Origin: Sipunculus nudus
Lineage: Eukaryota; Annelida; Sipuncula; Golfingiida; Sipunculidae
NCBI GenBank assembly: GCA_026874595.1
Contig: CM049306.1
Coordinates: forward strand, 91,836,642 to 91,900,641
Length of the DNA stretch: 64,000 bases
Direction of reading: 5' to 3'
The notes under the pieces were generated by a model. That model was not told the DNA's origin and made no database searches. It worked only from the letters and a program-made list of their open reading frames with translations. Shown piece by piece: positions 1-11,002 of this stretch. Position 1 is the stretch's first letter. Each line of letters opens with the position of its first letter. Made by a program: the position numbers and the translations under genes.

Positions 1-2214
1 ATACAATGCAGATGATATGATTCATATGGTTCATATCGTATACATCTATGCTTTTCGGAATGAATCTCAGTTTATGGAGGGTCTCTGTGTTGCTGATGAT
101 ATAGCAAGAACAATGCTCCTTTTTTATCAACACCTAGAAAATGACACAACTATAAATAAACTATTTCTTTCACCTGAAGGTTAGCCATGCATGACAGCTA
201 GATGTACGGAAGCACCTGGAAATAGCCAGGTATCAGTCATGTATAATTATATGTCATACATGAAAGCACATTCATGGAAACAAACGTTAATATAAAAAAA
301 TTAAGTGCTTCAACATTTGGTCTAGCATTTCAGTGCCTGTTTATGTAGTGGGAGTGTTAAAGTATGATAAAATTATATGGATTGTATCCTTTTGTAAACC
401 TTTGTTGGTCTTATAAATTTGTTTGGGTATGTATTTTATAGCTACAGTCAGTTCTACACTACAGTTTTCTGGGAACTTGTTTTACAAAGTCACAATATGT
501 GACCGTCATTGAGGTGTTCAAGGACAGCTTAACTGGTCTTGATTGGATGTTGACACCATAAATTTTATAAAGTACATCATTGGTTGATAAACCCAATCCA
601 TTTAGGGTTTTTACGTATCCTTCATTTTCTTGAAAGTCCTAAAAAACATTTGGCCATTTCAAAATCCAGGCCTAGAAAGTATTTTCAAAACAGGGGTTTC
701 CAGCATGTGTCTTGTGATTAATCCGTTGGAAAACATCATGGAATAATGGTTAAACCAGAGTTGAACATACAAATCAGGTCAAATTCAATCAAAAAATGTT
801 TGTATGTTGTTTAATGGATTATCTACCAATTCTTGCATTGCCAAACTTCAAACTTTTCAATCTTGCAGATTTTTCAGTTTTAAACTGAATTGTAGTTTAT
901 TAGTTAATAGTTTTGTCTCTTTTGTCACAGCTGTGAGTAACCATCTACAATGATTAATTATTGCCTTAAATTATAACATTTGTGACCTTGACCCTGGTGT
1001 CCTTGGCCTGGTCAAGTGTCAGTTCATGTAGTTGCTTCTGTAGATTTCGAAGGGGCTATGCCTTAATTATGTGGGGGTACTATGGCCACGTTACTGCAAA
1101 GAAATTTCTGGTTGTAATCTTGCCTCTAGGTAACCTGTAGCCAATCATGTCTTGTGGTATACTTGCTGTTCACTAGTAGCCAATCAGATTTTATGATTTG
1201 CTGTATCATCACTCACCAATCACATCAATGCTTCAGACCACACATTCTGCAGAACACAGACTTTGCTATAAACACGTTTTATTTGTATTTTATTATCATT
1301 CATATCACAATCTGGAATTTTAATTTTGACTGGACAGTTCTAAAATCTGACATGGTACCAGACCAGAATTTAAAAATATTATAAAATAACCATTAATTAA
1401 GAAAATTGGGGCATAAATGAGCCATGTTTTTTAATTGTTGATGTCAATTGTACTTAAACCCTGTTGGAAAATATTACAGTGTGTTAATGTTAATTGGTTA
1501 AAAATTGTGTCAAATCCATGATCATTCATGAGTAAACCCCTAAATCACATACATATCCTGTGTCATGCTCCAGTTAACAGGAATGCATGTGCTCTAATAT
1601 TCTGACAGCTTTCTCAGTTGATCAATGGCTGTATTATCTGTTTAACAGATATATGAAATTTTATACCACTCAGGGACTTGACTCTGTACCTGGTATACTT
1701 GCTCTTATTTTAGGATAATATTCGCTTCCCCTAATTTCAGTCTTTGCTCTCTTGGTAGAATGGGGCATTGTCTGGTTGTACTGAAGTGAAATGTCAGAGC
1801 TAGATGTGACAGACCCAAATCCAGGGGAAAGTACATGCTGACATCTTAATGAAGGACATATAGCCTTAGTAAAGGGATGAAATCTGCTATATATAATTAC
1901 ATACTGAAAAATTTAGGCATGGATTTTAATAAATGTGTTAAATAAAAAATATATGCAATTCTGTCTGCTGACAGTTTGAGGATTCACAATAAAGTTTCTC
2001 ATTTTATCTTAGAGTCAGATATAAACTGCACAAAGACTGCATGGACAACATTTTTATGGCTTTCATAGTCATATATATACAAAAGTGTGCACAAAGAAAT
2101 AAACACTCAGGATCATGTTTGTGCACAAACTTGCATTTATAAGTTTCAGAGAATGTTAGTTATTAAGATACTGAAGCCTTTTTATCAAACTTTCTGGGGT
2201 GCACAAACAGGCTT
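1..2214. other. Upstream non-coding DNA, no gene seen
   Basis: AT-rich sequence with only short open frames. I found no exon with convincing codon content and splice borders, no RNA gene and no tandem array. It may be intergenic or an intron of the plus-strand VWDE-like gene, since the first exon I can follow (10776) begins inside a codon and an earlier exon must exist. Confidence 0.5.
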
Positions 2215-2402
2215 GATAACTTAGATAATGGGTCACGGTGACCTAATTTCAGGTGTCCAGGGAGCCTTTTAATGGACTGATCAGGTGCAAAGGTTACATG
2301 TTAATGGTTACATGATAATAAACCTATGGCCAGACAGACAATGGACAGTGAGAGATAAGATCACTATAGCTCAAATGACTTTCAGTCAGATGAGCTAAAA
2401 AG
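2215..2402 (-). mobile_element. Fragment of repeat family A, 5' end
   Basis: Read on the minus strand from 2402, the sequence starts with the family A terminus (CTTTTTAGCTCATCTGACTG) and continues with the self-complementary stretch and the 'gatc' segment seen at 29545, 30252 and 57853 on the plus strand. The right edge at 2402 is clear. The left limit is approximate because no 3' terminus is present. Confidence 0.55.
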
Positions 2403-4276
2403 TTAAAGTGTCACTCCAGCCCTCTAGTTGAAGAGACAGGGAACCCCATTCCAAGGCTCTACCTCAGCTTTAATTTTTGTACTCAAGTCAATTACATTTT
2501 GAAATTCATCTATACGTATGAATGTTCCAAAATATAAATTTGCCTTGACTCATGCATGTAAAGTTAGAGTGTTAGCTACTTTGTTACTTCAGTAAGCAAA
2601 ATGAGCATCAGCATCGTGGGGCTAAGGTTTCCTACAAAGTCTTGATTTTATGTAGACAGCAAAGACAACCTGCTGACATTTCCAACCCCTGCCCAGTGCC
2701 TGTCAGCATGACTCTTACAGTGACCACAGCCCAAGGATATGTGTGTGGAAGGGTTTAAATCTCTGTGATGATGTCCAGAGACCAGTAACTGTCCAGGGGT
2801 TGTCAGACTTGCAATCAGCTCTCATCCTTCCAGATTCCATGAATAGTTTAGGTGAACATTGTACACAGTATATCCTAAAGGAAGAAACCAATGCTTTTGG
2901 TCAAGGCTTCAGATTCAATCCAATAGAGACTAAACTATGAAATATATGCCCCCACAGTACCAAATACTAGTTTTAACTGTGCTCATACAGCACAGTCTCT
3001 TGAATCCTTATTTTAGGGGAAATGGGAAGAAATCGCTATGGCATAGGGACAAAATTGTGTTTAGGGCACCTCTTTTGTGATACATGCCATTTCTGTACAG
3101 GGTAATGTAAGGCACAACTATATACTCATTAGGGCACAGTTTTGTCCATTTCTCAATAAACTTGCATCCACAAAGTCAAGTGACTGTGCTGAAAGACAAA
3201 GTCTTCAGCACTTTATTGCCCTTTGTCAGTGATCCATCTACTTCAGGAAGCACATGAAAACTCATCTTACCAGTATTAAGGTAACAAGCCATATGAGGGA
3301 CTGCTAAAACTGTAAAAGGTACTTTTGTTATTGATTAATCATATAACACACAACTTATCTGCCTAATGAAATATAACTTTAGAGTACCAAACTACAAGGT
3401 ATCAGCCTAATATCTGCAATAACATAACCGTAAATATCCTAAATAACAAATTTTTACTTTATCTGCAGTATTCCAGAACACCATTTAATGATTATAACTA
3501 ATATTCCATACTCCATGGAAGATATTTCATACTCATATTTAATATATAAGAGTGTTTACATTACATACATCCTTTTTAGCCCATTCAGTATGAAATAGTG
3601 TATAACTTAATAGATTAATATGTGCATTATCTTAAAATTTTTATTCTGAATTTTGCCCTAGCACAATATGTGAACACCTTTAAACAGTCAAACCCTTGAA
3701 GAATCCTATTTGAAGTGGTTTCTGATCACTTAAGGGCATCTGAAGTGTGACATGTCTATGGTCAGATCTGCCAGGAGATATACATGGCACCAGCAAAGAG
3801 GAACATATTGTGTGGTCTATTGTAGTCCCACAACGATGGGTGTAACCACATACACCTATATGCTAAATATGACAGGTACTGGGCAAGGGATCTGTTGTAT
3901 GTTAAGTGTCCCTCTTGGTCATCGACTTTACAATGGACAATTTTCCTTTAGCCAGCATCAGTATTAAAATAGTAATGTTACAGATCAGAAATAGACAAAC
4001 ATGTCCTTATCTTATATTCACACCAGGGTATCTCAGATTTATGAAAGAATTACAGAAAGAATAGACAAGTATTGGTGCACACCTATGTTTTTAGATGCAG
4101 CAGGTTTAGGCGATCTTCAGAGGATTACATGTAGTTGTATGAAATTAAGTTTTTCACATGTAAAGATCTTGTGTATGAAAAGCACAAGACATTTGAGAAA
4201 ACTATAATTATTTGTATGATATGTAAAGTATTTAAGTATAACATGGCTTGGTGGTTTATGTGTTGGACTTTGGAAC
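2403..4276. other. Non-coding DNA up to the TTAA element
   Basis: No exon supported. Short open frames at 2743, 3752 and 4001 lack splice context or domain-like composition. It contains one half of a dispersed repeat pair (3830-3945). Confidence 0.5.
3830..3945 (+). repeat. Dispersed repeat, partner at 9660-9760
   Basis: The segment 'gatgggtgt.accaca..cacc....atgacaggta' followed by 'gttaagtgtcc.t.ttggtca' recurs in the same order and orientation at about 9660-9760, on the other side of the 4.8 kb transposon. The two copies differ at many positions and by small gaps, so they are old. I could not assign them to a known family. Confidence 0.4.
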
Positions 4277-4455
4277 TTAAAGTCCAGGTCTCAGCACGGA
4301 GGTCGATTAGTGTCATATGCCCGATTTCTATGTATCAAAACACGATGTTATGTCCATTTAACATTAATCTAGCAATTTAATAAATTAATACAACAATTTG
4401 AAACTGACGTGCCGAATACACTCCGGAAACTGCCGAAAGCCAAAGGGGAAATCCG

Positions 4456-4470
4456 TGACGTCACGTGTGG
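4456..4470 (+). promoter_or_regulatory. Left subterminal CRE/E-box
   Basis: TGACGTCACGTGTGG joins a perfect cAMP-response palindrome (TGACGTCA) to an overlapping E-box (CACGTG). It lies about 120 bp before the ATG of the plus-strand P2X7-domain gene (4593) and has an exact inverted copy at 8852-8866. A promoter element or a transposase-binding site are both possible. Confidence 0.5.
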
Positions 4471-5312
4471 AAGTCGTCTCACACAAGCATCATGGCGGTG
4501 ATGCAAAGTAAACAATCCGATGAAACTTCCTATGCGTAAAGTGACAACCAAGCGTCCACCGACTATGGTTCAAAATAAGTTATTTCGGAAGTATGTCAGA
4601 AAGTGATTGTAGTGATGTAGAATTTGAAAATCCTTGTGATATTGAACCATTTCGATCTGAGCCATTGGCTCGACGAGGCGAGATCGAAGGAGGGTGTACC
4701 GAGTCTGACAGTGACAGCCGTGTCAACAAAGAATCCGATGAACCGTCTCGGGCGTCTGTGGGAGCAGGCACAAATGACTGGTAATTATTTTATTTTACTC
4801 TTACACTGAATACATCTCAAGTTTCTGTATTTGGGGCAGGTTGATTATTTCACTGAAATAAATATCGCTCAACCAACGCATGTAGCACTGAATGATTTTA
4901 TGACAGTCATAGGTTGTCCTGGAAAGATGGGTCCCAGCTAGCCCGTTCCTGTGATTTATAAAAAGCCATTACTTATCAGTCAGTGGTCATATCTTGTTGA
5001 TTTAAGAACCATATTGAATAAGGTCCTGGAGCAAAAACCAATCTTGCAGTGTATTTATTATCTGAAAATCTTTATTTTGAAAAAATACTGATGTACCTAA
5101 TATTAAAGTTGTCATTTGACAAGTGACTTGTGAATTCTCAACCTGGATGCTATTAAAATTGTAAAATTATTTTTACAATACTAATAATGATAACATTATA
5201 AAATTTATAATTTTTATTAAAAAATTAAATTTTCACTTATTTTTGCACATGTTACATGCACATATATATAATTATTAAATATTTAAAAAGAATAATTTTG
5301 CAAATACTAGTA

Positions 5313-5529
5313 ATATTCAGGGGCGGATCCAGGATTTAGAAAAAGGGGGCATCTCCAGGATTTAGAAAAAGGGAGGGGGGTACAACCCAGGAGGACAAAT
5401 GAAAACCCTAAAAAAATGGTCCTCAGGTCTGAAAAGGGGGGGCCAGGCGGCAATTCTTGGTCTGCAGCCTTTTAAAAAAACGTTTCTGATGAAAAAGGGG
5501 GGGGGGGTCCTGGATCCGCTTCTGATATT
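5313..5529. mobile_element. 207-bp MITE nested in the TTAA element
   Basis: Terminal inverted repeats CAGGGGCGGATCCAGGA (from 5318) and CAGAAGCGGATCCAGGA (minus strand from 5524) match at 15 of 17 positions. They are flanked by direct ATATT copies at 5313-5317 and 5525-5529. The interior is rich in G runs and carries no gene. It lies in what would be the intron of the P2X7-domain relic. Confidence 0.65.
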
Positions 5530-5615
5530 TACAGATCTTTTATGCATTCCAATAGCCTTGCAAGGGTTATTGTTTTCACTCAATTCTCCGTGTATGCAGG
5601 GGTGTCAGTATAGGT

Positions 5616-5715
5616 AGGGGTGGGTGGGTGGGGGGGGGGGGCAGGGATATATATCCCCCACTCTTTTTGGCAAGAAGGAAAAGAATGGTCAGTGTAATCA
5701 CCCCCCCCCCCCCCC
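5616..5715. repeat. Long G run and C run
   Basis: A G-rich stretch (5616-5641, with a run of more than ten G) and a C run (5700-5716) lie 60 bp apart in inverted sense. They could form a hairpin or quadruplex, and they are typical sites of assembly length error. Confidence 0.7.
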
Positions 5716-5928
5716 ACCACCACCACACACACACTTTTCTGAGAATATATTATATTTTACAAATGAAATATATTAATTAATTGAATTGTTTACTTTTGTT
5801 CAATTTACGATCTTATATATGCCTTTTTTTCTAACTTTGATTATTCTCCCATGCCTGTCATCCCCCCCTCCAACCTTGCATATCATATCAACACCCTGCA
5901 AATCACTCCTCCCCCCATCCTTGAATCC

Positions 5929-5930
<2 letters not shown>

Positions 5931-5964
<34 letters not shown>
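5931..5964 (+). repeat. (TG)17 microsatellite
   Basis: Uninterrupted TG dinucleotides, 17 units. Confidence 0.95.
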
Positions 5965-5965
<1 letters not shown>

Positions 5966-7036
5966 AAGGTATCTTAATAATTGCATTTCAGATGTTATTG
6001 CAGTTTTACATATAGATCAGTTTAGTGAAAATCTCAGGTGATTTCATTTTGGTGTAAATTCAGCTCTGGGGTTAATGGTTTATGGAGTTTTATAGCTTAT
6101 TTGTTTACACCTAAGGACATATGTGACCAGATGAACCTATATATATGGCCATCTTTGGAGTGTAGTCATGACGTCACTCCACATACCATTTCCCTCAAAG
6201 GTGTCAGTAAATCTTCATACAGCAAGGCAGACCAAGTTTGTTGTTCATTGTGTTTATAGCCAAGGGCAGCTATATCCCAATGTCCAGGGGTAATTTTCAA
6301 AATAATCTCAGTGGAAAAAAAGTTCCCAGGAATAACACAGGTTAATTTACATTTCAGAACACTACCTCTGAACATAATCTTCCACTCAGGACATGCATCC
6401 CCAATCAGACACTTTTTAATTTTCTTTAATCATCCTTTGAGATATTGACATTACTTATGATACACAACATGTCTTTTTGTAGGAAATACAGATACACCAC
6501 ATTCAGGCAGCAGGTTTGATGGGACTGGGGGATTCCTTGGAAGACACATCAGGATACCACTACCAGCATGTGCAGTGAAAAAGATTGAGCAGGCATTTAT
6601 GTCACATGATGGAACATAACTTTATAAAGGGTTCAGATGCCCTAGATGGAACTGATGGGTGTTCATCCTTGAGCACATTGATGATATCTTAGTTGATAAG
6701 ATGTAACAATGAACTTCATTATTTCAGTGCACAAGATCTTACACCACAATTATTAGAGCATATTAAATCAATTCTTGCAGTCAAATGCACACATATCCTG
6801 TATAATAGCAGTAATCAAGTTTTTACAATTACAAGATGCAGAAATGGAGCCTTCAAGTCCATGTGCACAATGTTGTGTTTGAGCTCAAGTTTACCAGCAG
6901 GCATCTGGCGAATTTAAGGTTGATTCCGCCACTTCTTGTGCAGGTTACAGTTGTTGCATATCTCGCTTACCTGGACTGCTGTTCCTTAACAAGAATCACC
7001 TGATCGTGTGTACAAGATGTGCTGTTTGGACAGATG

Positions 7037-7267
7037 CTAAACAACTCCATCAGTTGTGAGTGTAATAAAATAAATTTGGCACTTGATCTTGGTGTATTTC
7101 TTCATATAAGCTAATGCTTTTGGACCATAAAGGTCCTTAAATAAGGCCACGCAGTCAAAAATATCCTCAAATCCAAACCCTGTTGCCATATTGGCTATCA
7201 CATTGGCCTGAAACTTATCACCCCAAATAACCTGAATGGGATCTATATTCAGAAAATTTTTAAAAGA
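7037..7267 (-). other. Open frame of 76 codons inside the TTAA element, unassigned
   Basis: The minus strand is open between stops here and reads like protein (for example GFGFEDIFDCVALFKDLYG, then KALAYMKKYTKIKCQIYF). It has no ATG near its start and follows the acidic exon of the THAP relic, so it could be a later exon of that gene. I do not recognise a domain, and the frame could be open by chance. Confidence 0.25.
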
Positions 7268-7467
7268 TTACTTAGATGAGGCATTAAGAGGTTCATAAGG
7301 TACATGTATGTGCTTGGAAGCTGCATTGGATTTGGATTTATAGGAATGATGGATGGACCAAGGACTGATGGACAGACATCAAGGCAATTATTCTTGAGCG
7401 GAGCCTGAATAAAGTCAGTCAGCATGAACAGATTGAATAAACTTATCTCACTTTCTTTACTTCATAT

Positions 7468-7818
7468 TTATATACTGATATAAGAAAAATCTATAATAAA
7501 TATCAAATTTATAAAGATTAAATATTTAACAATAAGTTCATCGAAGGATGAATCGGTATCATAATCTTCATCATCAGAAGGGAAGTATTCATCATCTTTA
7601 TAAACTGGTGGTGCTTCATCATCATCATCTGCTTCTTCTTCTTCACTGAAGATGCTGCTATCTTCTGTATTTTGGCCGACCAGAGCTTCACCAATCAGTG
7701 AGCACTGGACACCAGCATTTTTTGTGGATACATTCACTGGGCAACCTGAATTTGAAACAATATGCCATTTTCATTGATTTCCAGGACAACTGAAAGATAA
7801 CTTTTTCATTTGTAAATT

Positions 7819-7855
<37 letters not shown>

Positions 7856-8821
7856 TAACATAACTTGTCATAAGATCTGTTCACACAATATTCATAGTAT
7901 TTATGCTTTATTAAAATAAAATTGTGCATGTGAAATAATATAAGGTAAATAAGGCAAAACGTCACAACTGTAAGCATTAAATGATTACTTAAATCAGAGT
8001 GGCCACTGTAATTTGTTAAAAAACAATGGGGGTTATGGACACACCCCTTGACGCACCCCTAATTTGCTGGCCGACTGCCAGGCGATTTGGCAGGAGTGGT
8101 GGGTGTTCACAGGTTTCTCTGGAACAAAAGGGCATAATCCCAGCTTAAAAAAATGCAGCAACTTTGCACTAGGCCTCGGAGTAGATTAAGCACAAAAACC
8201 GTGTTTACATGGGCGATAATAAGGTATATTCAAATCACGTGACAATTGCTCAAAATTTAAAATACATAAATAACTTTCCCTTTTAGCAGTCAATTTACTC
8301 ACAGTTATCAGGTGGAGCCCTTTTCTTGTGACCTAGCATGCTTCACGCCTTTTCCCAGCGAGTACCTCGGGCGCTTGGCGGCGTTATATTGTCCCGGCCC
8401 TTGACTGAAGTTGAAGCAAGGCTGGATCCCCTCTCAGTCGGCCTTGCAGCGGGTTCTTGTGGATTTATACTCGGAATTGCCCCTTGTATCAGATCTAGTT
8501 GTTTTCTTAAATATCCGGCTTACCATTGCTGATAGTTTTTAAAATCGTCAGGAATCCGGAATTGTGCCCCATACATGACACTGGAAAGTTTTGCAAGGAG
8601 TTCCCGACCTACAATCGGCTCGTCTCTGCCTGACAGGTCCCACTTTTTTCCCTAAACGTATGTCTTTCGGCCAATTGTGGACGTTCACACTATCCTTGTT
8701 GGTATTATTGCATTCATTAAGAACATCTCGCTTCGTCAGTTTGATACTGTGTAAGATATAAATTGTTTGTCGAGGGGAAAAAACACGGCAGTCAAGGATG
8801 CAGACCGGCAAGACGCGGCAT
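7468..8821 (-). pseudogene. Relic of a THAP-domain protein gene, likely transposase-related
   Basis: The ATG at 8821-8819 begins MPRLA. The zinc-finger region follows in a shifted frame: VCILDC, then CNNTNKDSVNVHNWPKD, RRAD and QCHVWGTIPD. This follows the THAP C2CH layout (C-x-C, a FPKD-like block, then C-x-H and PD-F). Another frame supplies DDFKNYQQW, a stop, and AGYLRKQLDLIQGAIPSINP, the segment that normally follows a THAP domain. A further exon (about 7745 to 7530, acceptor after a CAAATTCAG) encodes GVQCSL followed by a very acidic tract and SSFDELIVKYLIF. Frame changes and stops show decay. THAP domains bind DNA and occur in P-element and Kolobok transposases. No catalytic core was recognised downstream. 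Confidence 0.55.
7822..7853. repeat. (AT)n microsatellite
   Basis: About 16 uninterrupted AT units, within the TTAA element between the acidic exon and the THAP exon. Confidence 0.95.
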
Positions 8822-8851
8822 GTTGACCCATGTGATGTTTACCCAGCCGTG

Positions 8852-8866
8852 CCACACGTGACGTCA
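8852..8866 (-). promoter_or_regulatory. Right subterminal CRE/E-box
   Basis: CCACACGTGACGTCA is the exact reverse complement of the 15-bp sequence at 4456-4470. It lies about 30 bp before the ATG of the minus-strand THAP relic, so each gene of the element has one copy just upstream. Confidence 0.5.
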
Positions 8867-9065
8867 CTTAAGCCACGCCCACCGCGTATCACCGAGTGCA
8901 CCTTTACACTCGGCAGTGTGATTACCGTGATGTTTCACGGATAAAATGGAGCATAAATTCGATCTCGTTCAGCTTGAAAACGGTGTTGTAAGCACTGTAT
9001 TAACTTATTAAAAGGGTACATGATGCTTTTTTAACTTATAAAAGTGCATGAAACTTGGACTTTAA

Positions 9066-10775
9066 GGCCTCCAGTTTGATACCCTAGCTCTCTTTTGGAT
9101 TATTCATAACCCTGCCTACAGAAAACCCAGTTTCTAGAAGTCTTAATAATGAAAATAGACCACACAATATGTTCTGACCTAGTCGTCTTCATCCTCATTT
9201 AATATATAGTTAGGTACCCTCAGTAAGTCATGACCCCATCCCCAATATAAAAATTGTGTCAAATATTTCAAACTCACATTTCATGATAACATTTTTGATG
9301 GTATATTGGTATATTACTCATATTGACCCACATCAAACAATCCTGAAGGAAATTAAACTTGATTAGTAAAGTGAACATTTCTCAAATTTAATAGTGCAAA
9401 TGGAAGTGCACCAAAAACTTACCTAGCATTCATTACATATCAGATTAATATATCTTATATTTGAAAACTTAAGCTCTTTATTTTGGTAATGAATTATGAC
9501 AACTCCATTTAAATTGAATCCTGCACAATGATTTTTCCATAGATTAAGTGTGTATATTTGAAGTACCCATGAAGTGTCCATGCTAATGGGAATTAAGATA
9601 TACCTTTAGATATGCATTAACAATAATGAGAGTCTATATAGCATAATGTAGTATTTTAAGGATGGGTGTTACCACAGGCACACCTTACAAATGACAGGTA
9701 GAGCAGGTATGTTGAATGTTAAGTGTCCTTTTTGGTCACTGACCTCACAAAGGAAGATGTCATTGTAGCGAGTGTGAATTAGATTTGGCAAACACAAGAC
9801 GTGTGGTGTGTATAAGAGTGACTCATCAGACCGGGAGGCAGAAATTAGCCTTCTTGAGAGGCAAAGGCATTGTGCATGTCACAGACACTGTGAAATACAC
9901 AGGTTCTCTGTTTGTGGTCTATGTCTTGTTATGTATCTAAGTCATGCCATAAGGCAATAGCGGGACAACCTGAAAACATGCCAGGATAATTTTATGGTGG
10001 ATTTGCCAGAACTTGGATTTGACACTCTCCACGACACACTCAGTCTCATCTAATGCAGTATAATTGTTTATACGAGAATATTTTTCTAGATGAATAAACA
10101 CACCAGTAGACTTACCAGTACTCCATAAAGCTTCAGTCGATACCACCTTTACTTTTTCATAAATGTTTGCATGAACCTGGTGAAATAGATTTAAAATTCG
10201 ATCTTAAATTATTTTTACAATTTTTAGTTAAAAAGACATTGGGATGACAAGGGTAGGATTCTAGATAAATGAAAACAAATTTAAAATGGTAAATTTTGTG
10301 TTTTTTACCTTGGGTTTTCTTTTGTATTTTGTTGTCTTGGTTACAAGACAAAGTTGGATGTAAAGTAACAAATGTTATGCATACAAACCCTTTTTCCATT
10401 GTGACATCATCCCTGTATTTTATCTAATGTACGTGGTTCTAGATCATCAGCTTAGACCCACATAAATATGTCGCAATGCTTGTTTTCTGTTAAGTGATAT
10501 TTTGTTTTTAATTATCACTAACCTCTGTGTGAATTCTAGACCATTATTTTGTTTTTTATTAATTATCTAGAATTCAAACACAGGAAGTTATTATCTTAAT
10601 TGTTGCTAGATAATCACTAAAATGTGTCTGATTTGCCCATGGAGCAAAAAGGGCAAGCTTTTGGTGCATTTTACATTAAATATCACCCAAAAAAACAGGT
10701 GGACTAGGGTAGTAGGGTAAAGAACATTCCAAGAATTTTTTAATCCTTTTCAGCTGTATTTTCTTCTCTTTGCAG
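9066..10775. other. Non-coding DNA before the first followed exon
   Basis: No exon supported. It holds the second copy of the dispersed repeat (9660-9760), AT-rich sequence, and a polypyrimidine tract (TTTTCTTCTCTTTGCAG) ending at 10775 that forms the acceptor of the first exon. Confidence 0.5.
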
Positions 10776-11002
10776 CAGCACTGGATTCACAGCCCAGGCT
10801 AGGAGCAGTTTTCAATGTGACGTACAATGCATCTCGGGCTTTACACAAGGAATGCGCCCAGTATTATGCCACTCAGTTCCTGGGCCACATGAAAACTCTT
10901 AACGAGAACAATATGCTGCAAGACATGTGTCAGAATGTCAATCCTCCCTCTGTTTCTGTCCAAGCAAAACTCACCGTCAAGGCCTTCTTCCATAACACAG
11001 AG
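10776..11002 (+). CDS. VWDE: VWDE-like exon 1 (first seen): N-terminal glycosylated module
   Basis: The acceptor is TTTGCAG at 10775, with a second AG three bases later (NAGNAG), and the donor is GAG|GTAAGA. The exon enters after the first base of a codon and leaves in phase 0. It encodes ALDSQPRLGAVFNVTYNAS to LTVKAFFHNTE. Two N-glycosylation sites (NVT, NAS) and two cysteines are present. The tail looks like a beta strand pair and resembles the start of the 19329 exon (SATVEVFLDN). I do not recognise a named domain here. Confidence 0.8.

Larger units (their letters stand above)
4593..6655 (+). pseudogene. Relic of a P2X7 C-terminal-domain gene (transposon-borne)
   Basis: Exon 1 (4593-4780) starts with MSESDCSDVEFENP, is acidic and Ser-rich, and ends in GTNDW at a GT donor. 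This resembles the start of the ballast-type domain, whose signature is NTDWC followed by a cysteine cluster. A later exon from about 6483 (acceptor TTTTTTGTAG) encodes the end of the same domain. One frame gives RYTTFRQQV, a stop and WDWG. The next frame gives FLGRHIRIPLPACAVKKIEQAF, then an in-frame TAA, YKGF and a TGA at 6653. These match the YRQF-W-G-LG and P-C-V-IR-F-YxGF blocks of stand-alone P2X7-like domain proteins common in molluscs. The middle exon with the cysteine cluster was not found. One frameshift and two internal stops make it a relic. No membrane segments are present, so it is not an ion channel. Confidence 0.6.
4277..9065. mobile_element. 4.8 kb TTAA-flanked DNA transposon, Kolobok-like, decayed
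   Basis: The left border is TTAA at 4277-4280 followed by AGTCCAGGTCTC. The right border, read on the minus strand from 9061, is AGTCCAAGTTTC preceded by TTAA at 9062-9065. The ends therefore match at 10 of 12 positions, and the TTAA fits a target duplication. A 15-bp subterminal inverted repeat (4456-4470 and 8852-8866) lies 175 and 195 bp from the two ends. Inside are a minus-strand THAP-domain gene relic, a plus-strand P2X7 C-terminal-domain relic, and a nested 207-bp MITE. TTAA targets plus a THAP-type zinc finger are features of the Kolobok superfamily; PiggyBac also uses TTAA but has different ends and no THAP domain. I see no complete catalytic transposase, so the copy is dead or non-autonomous. 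The superfamily is inferred; the borders are seen directly. Confidence 0.65.

Noticed and set aside
5362-5617. Frames over the G-rich region on both strands
   Set aside because: They fall in the MITE and homopolymer runs.
8338-8532. Plus-strand 64-codon frame
   Set aside because: Shadow of the minus-strand segment that follows the THAP domain in the decayed gene.
9937-10399. Minus-strand frames of 69 and 80 codons
   Set aside because: They look protein-like in part, but have no domain, no good splice context and no link to a neighbour.
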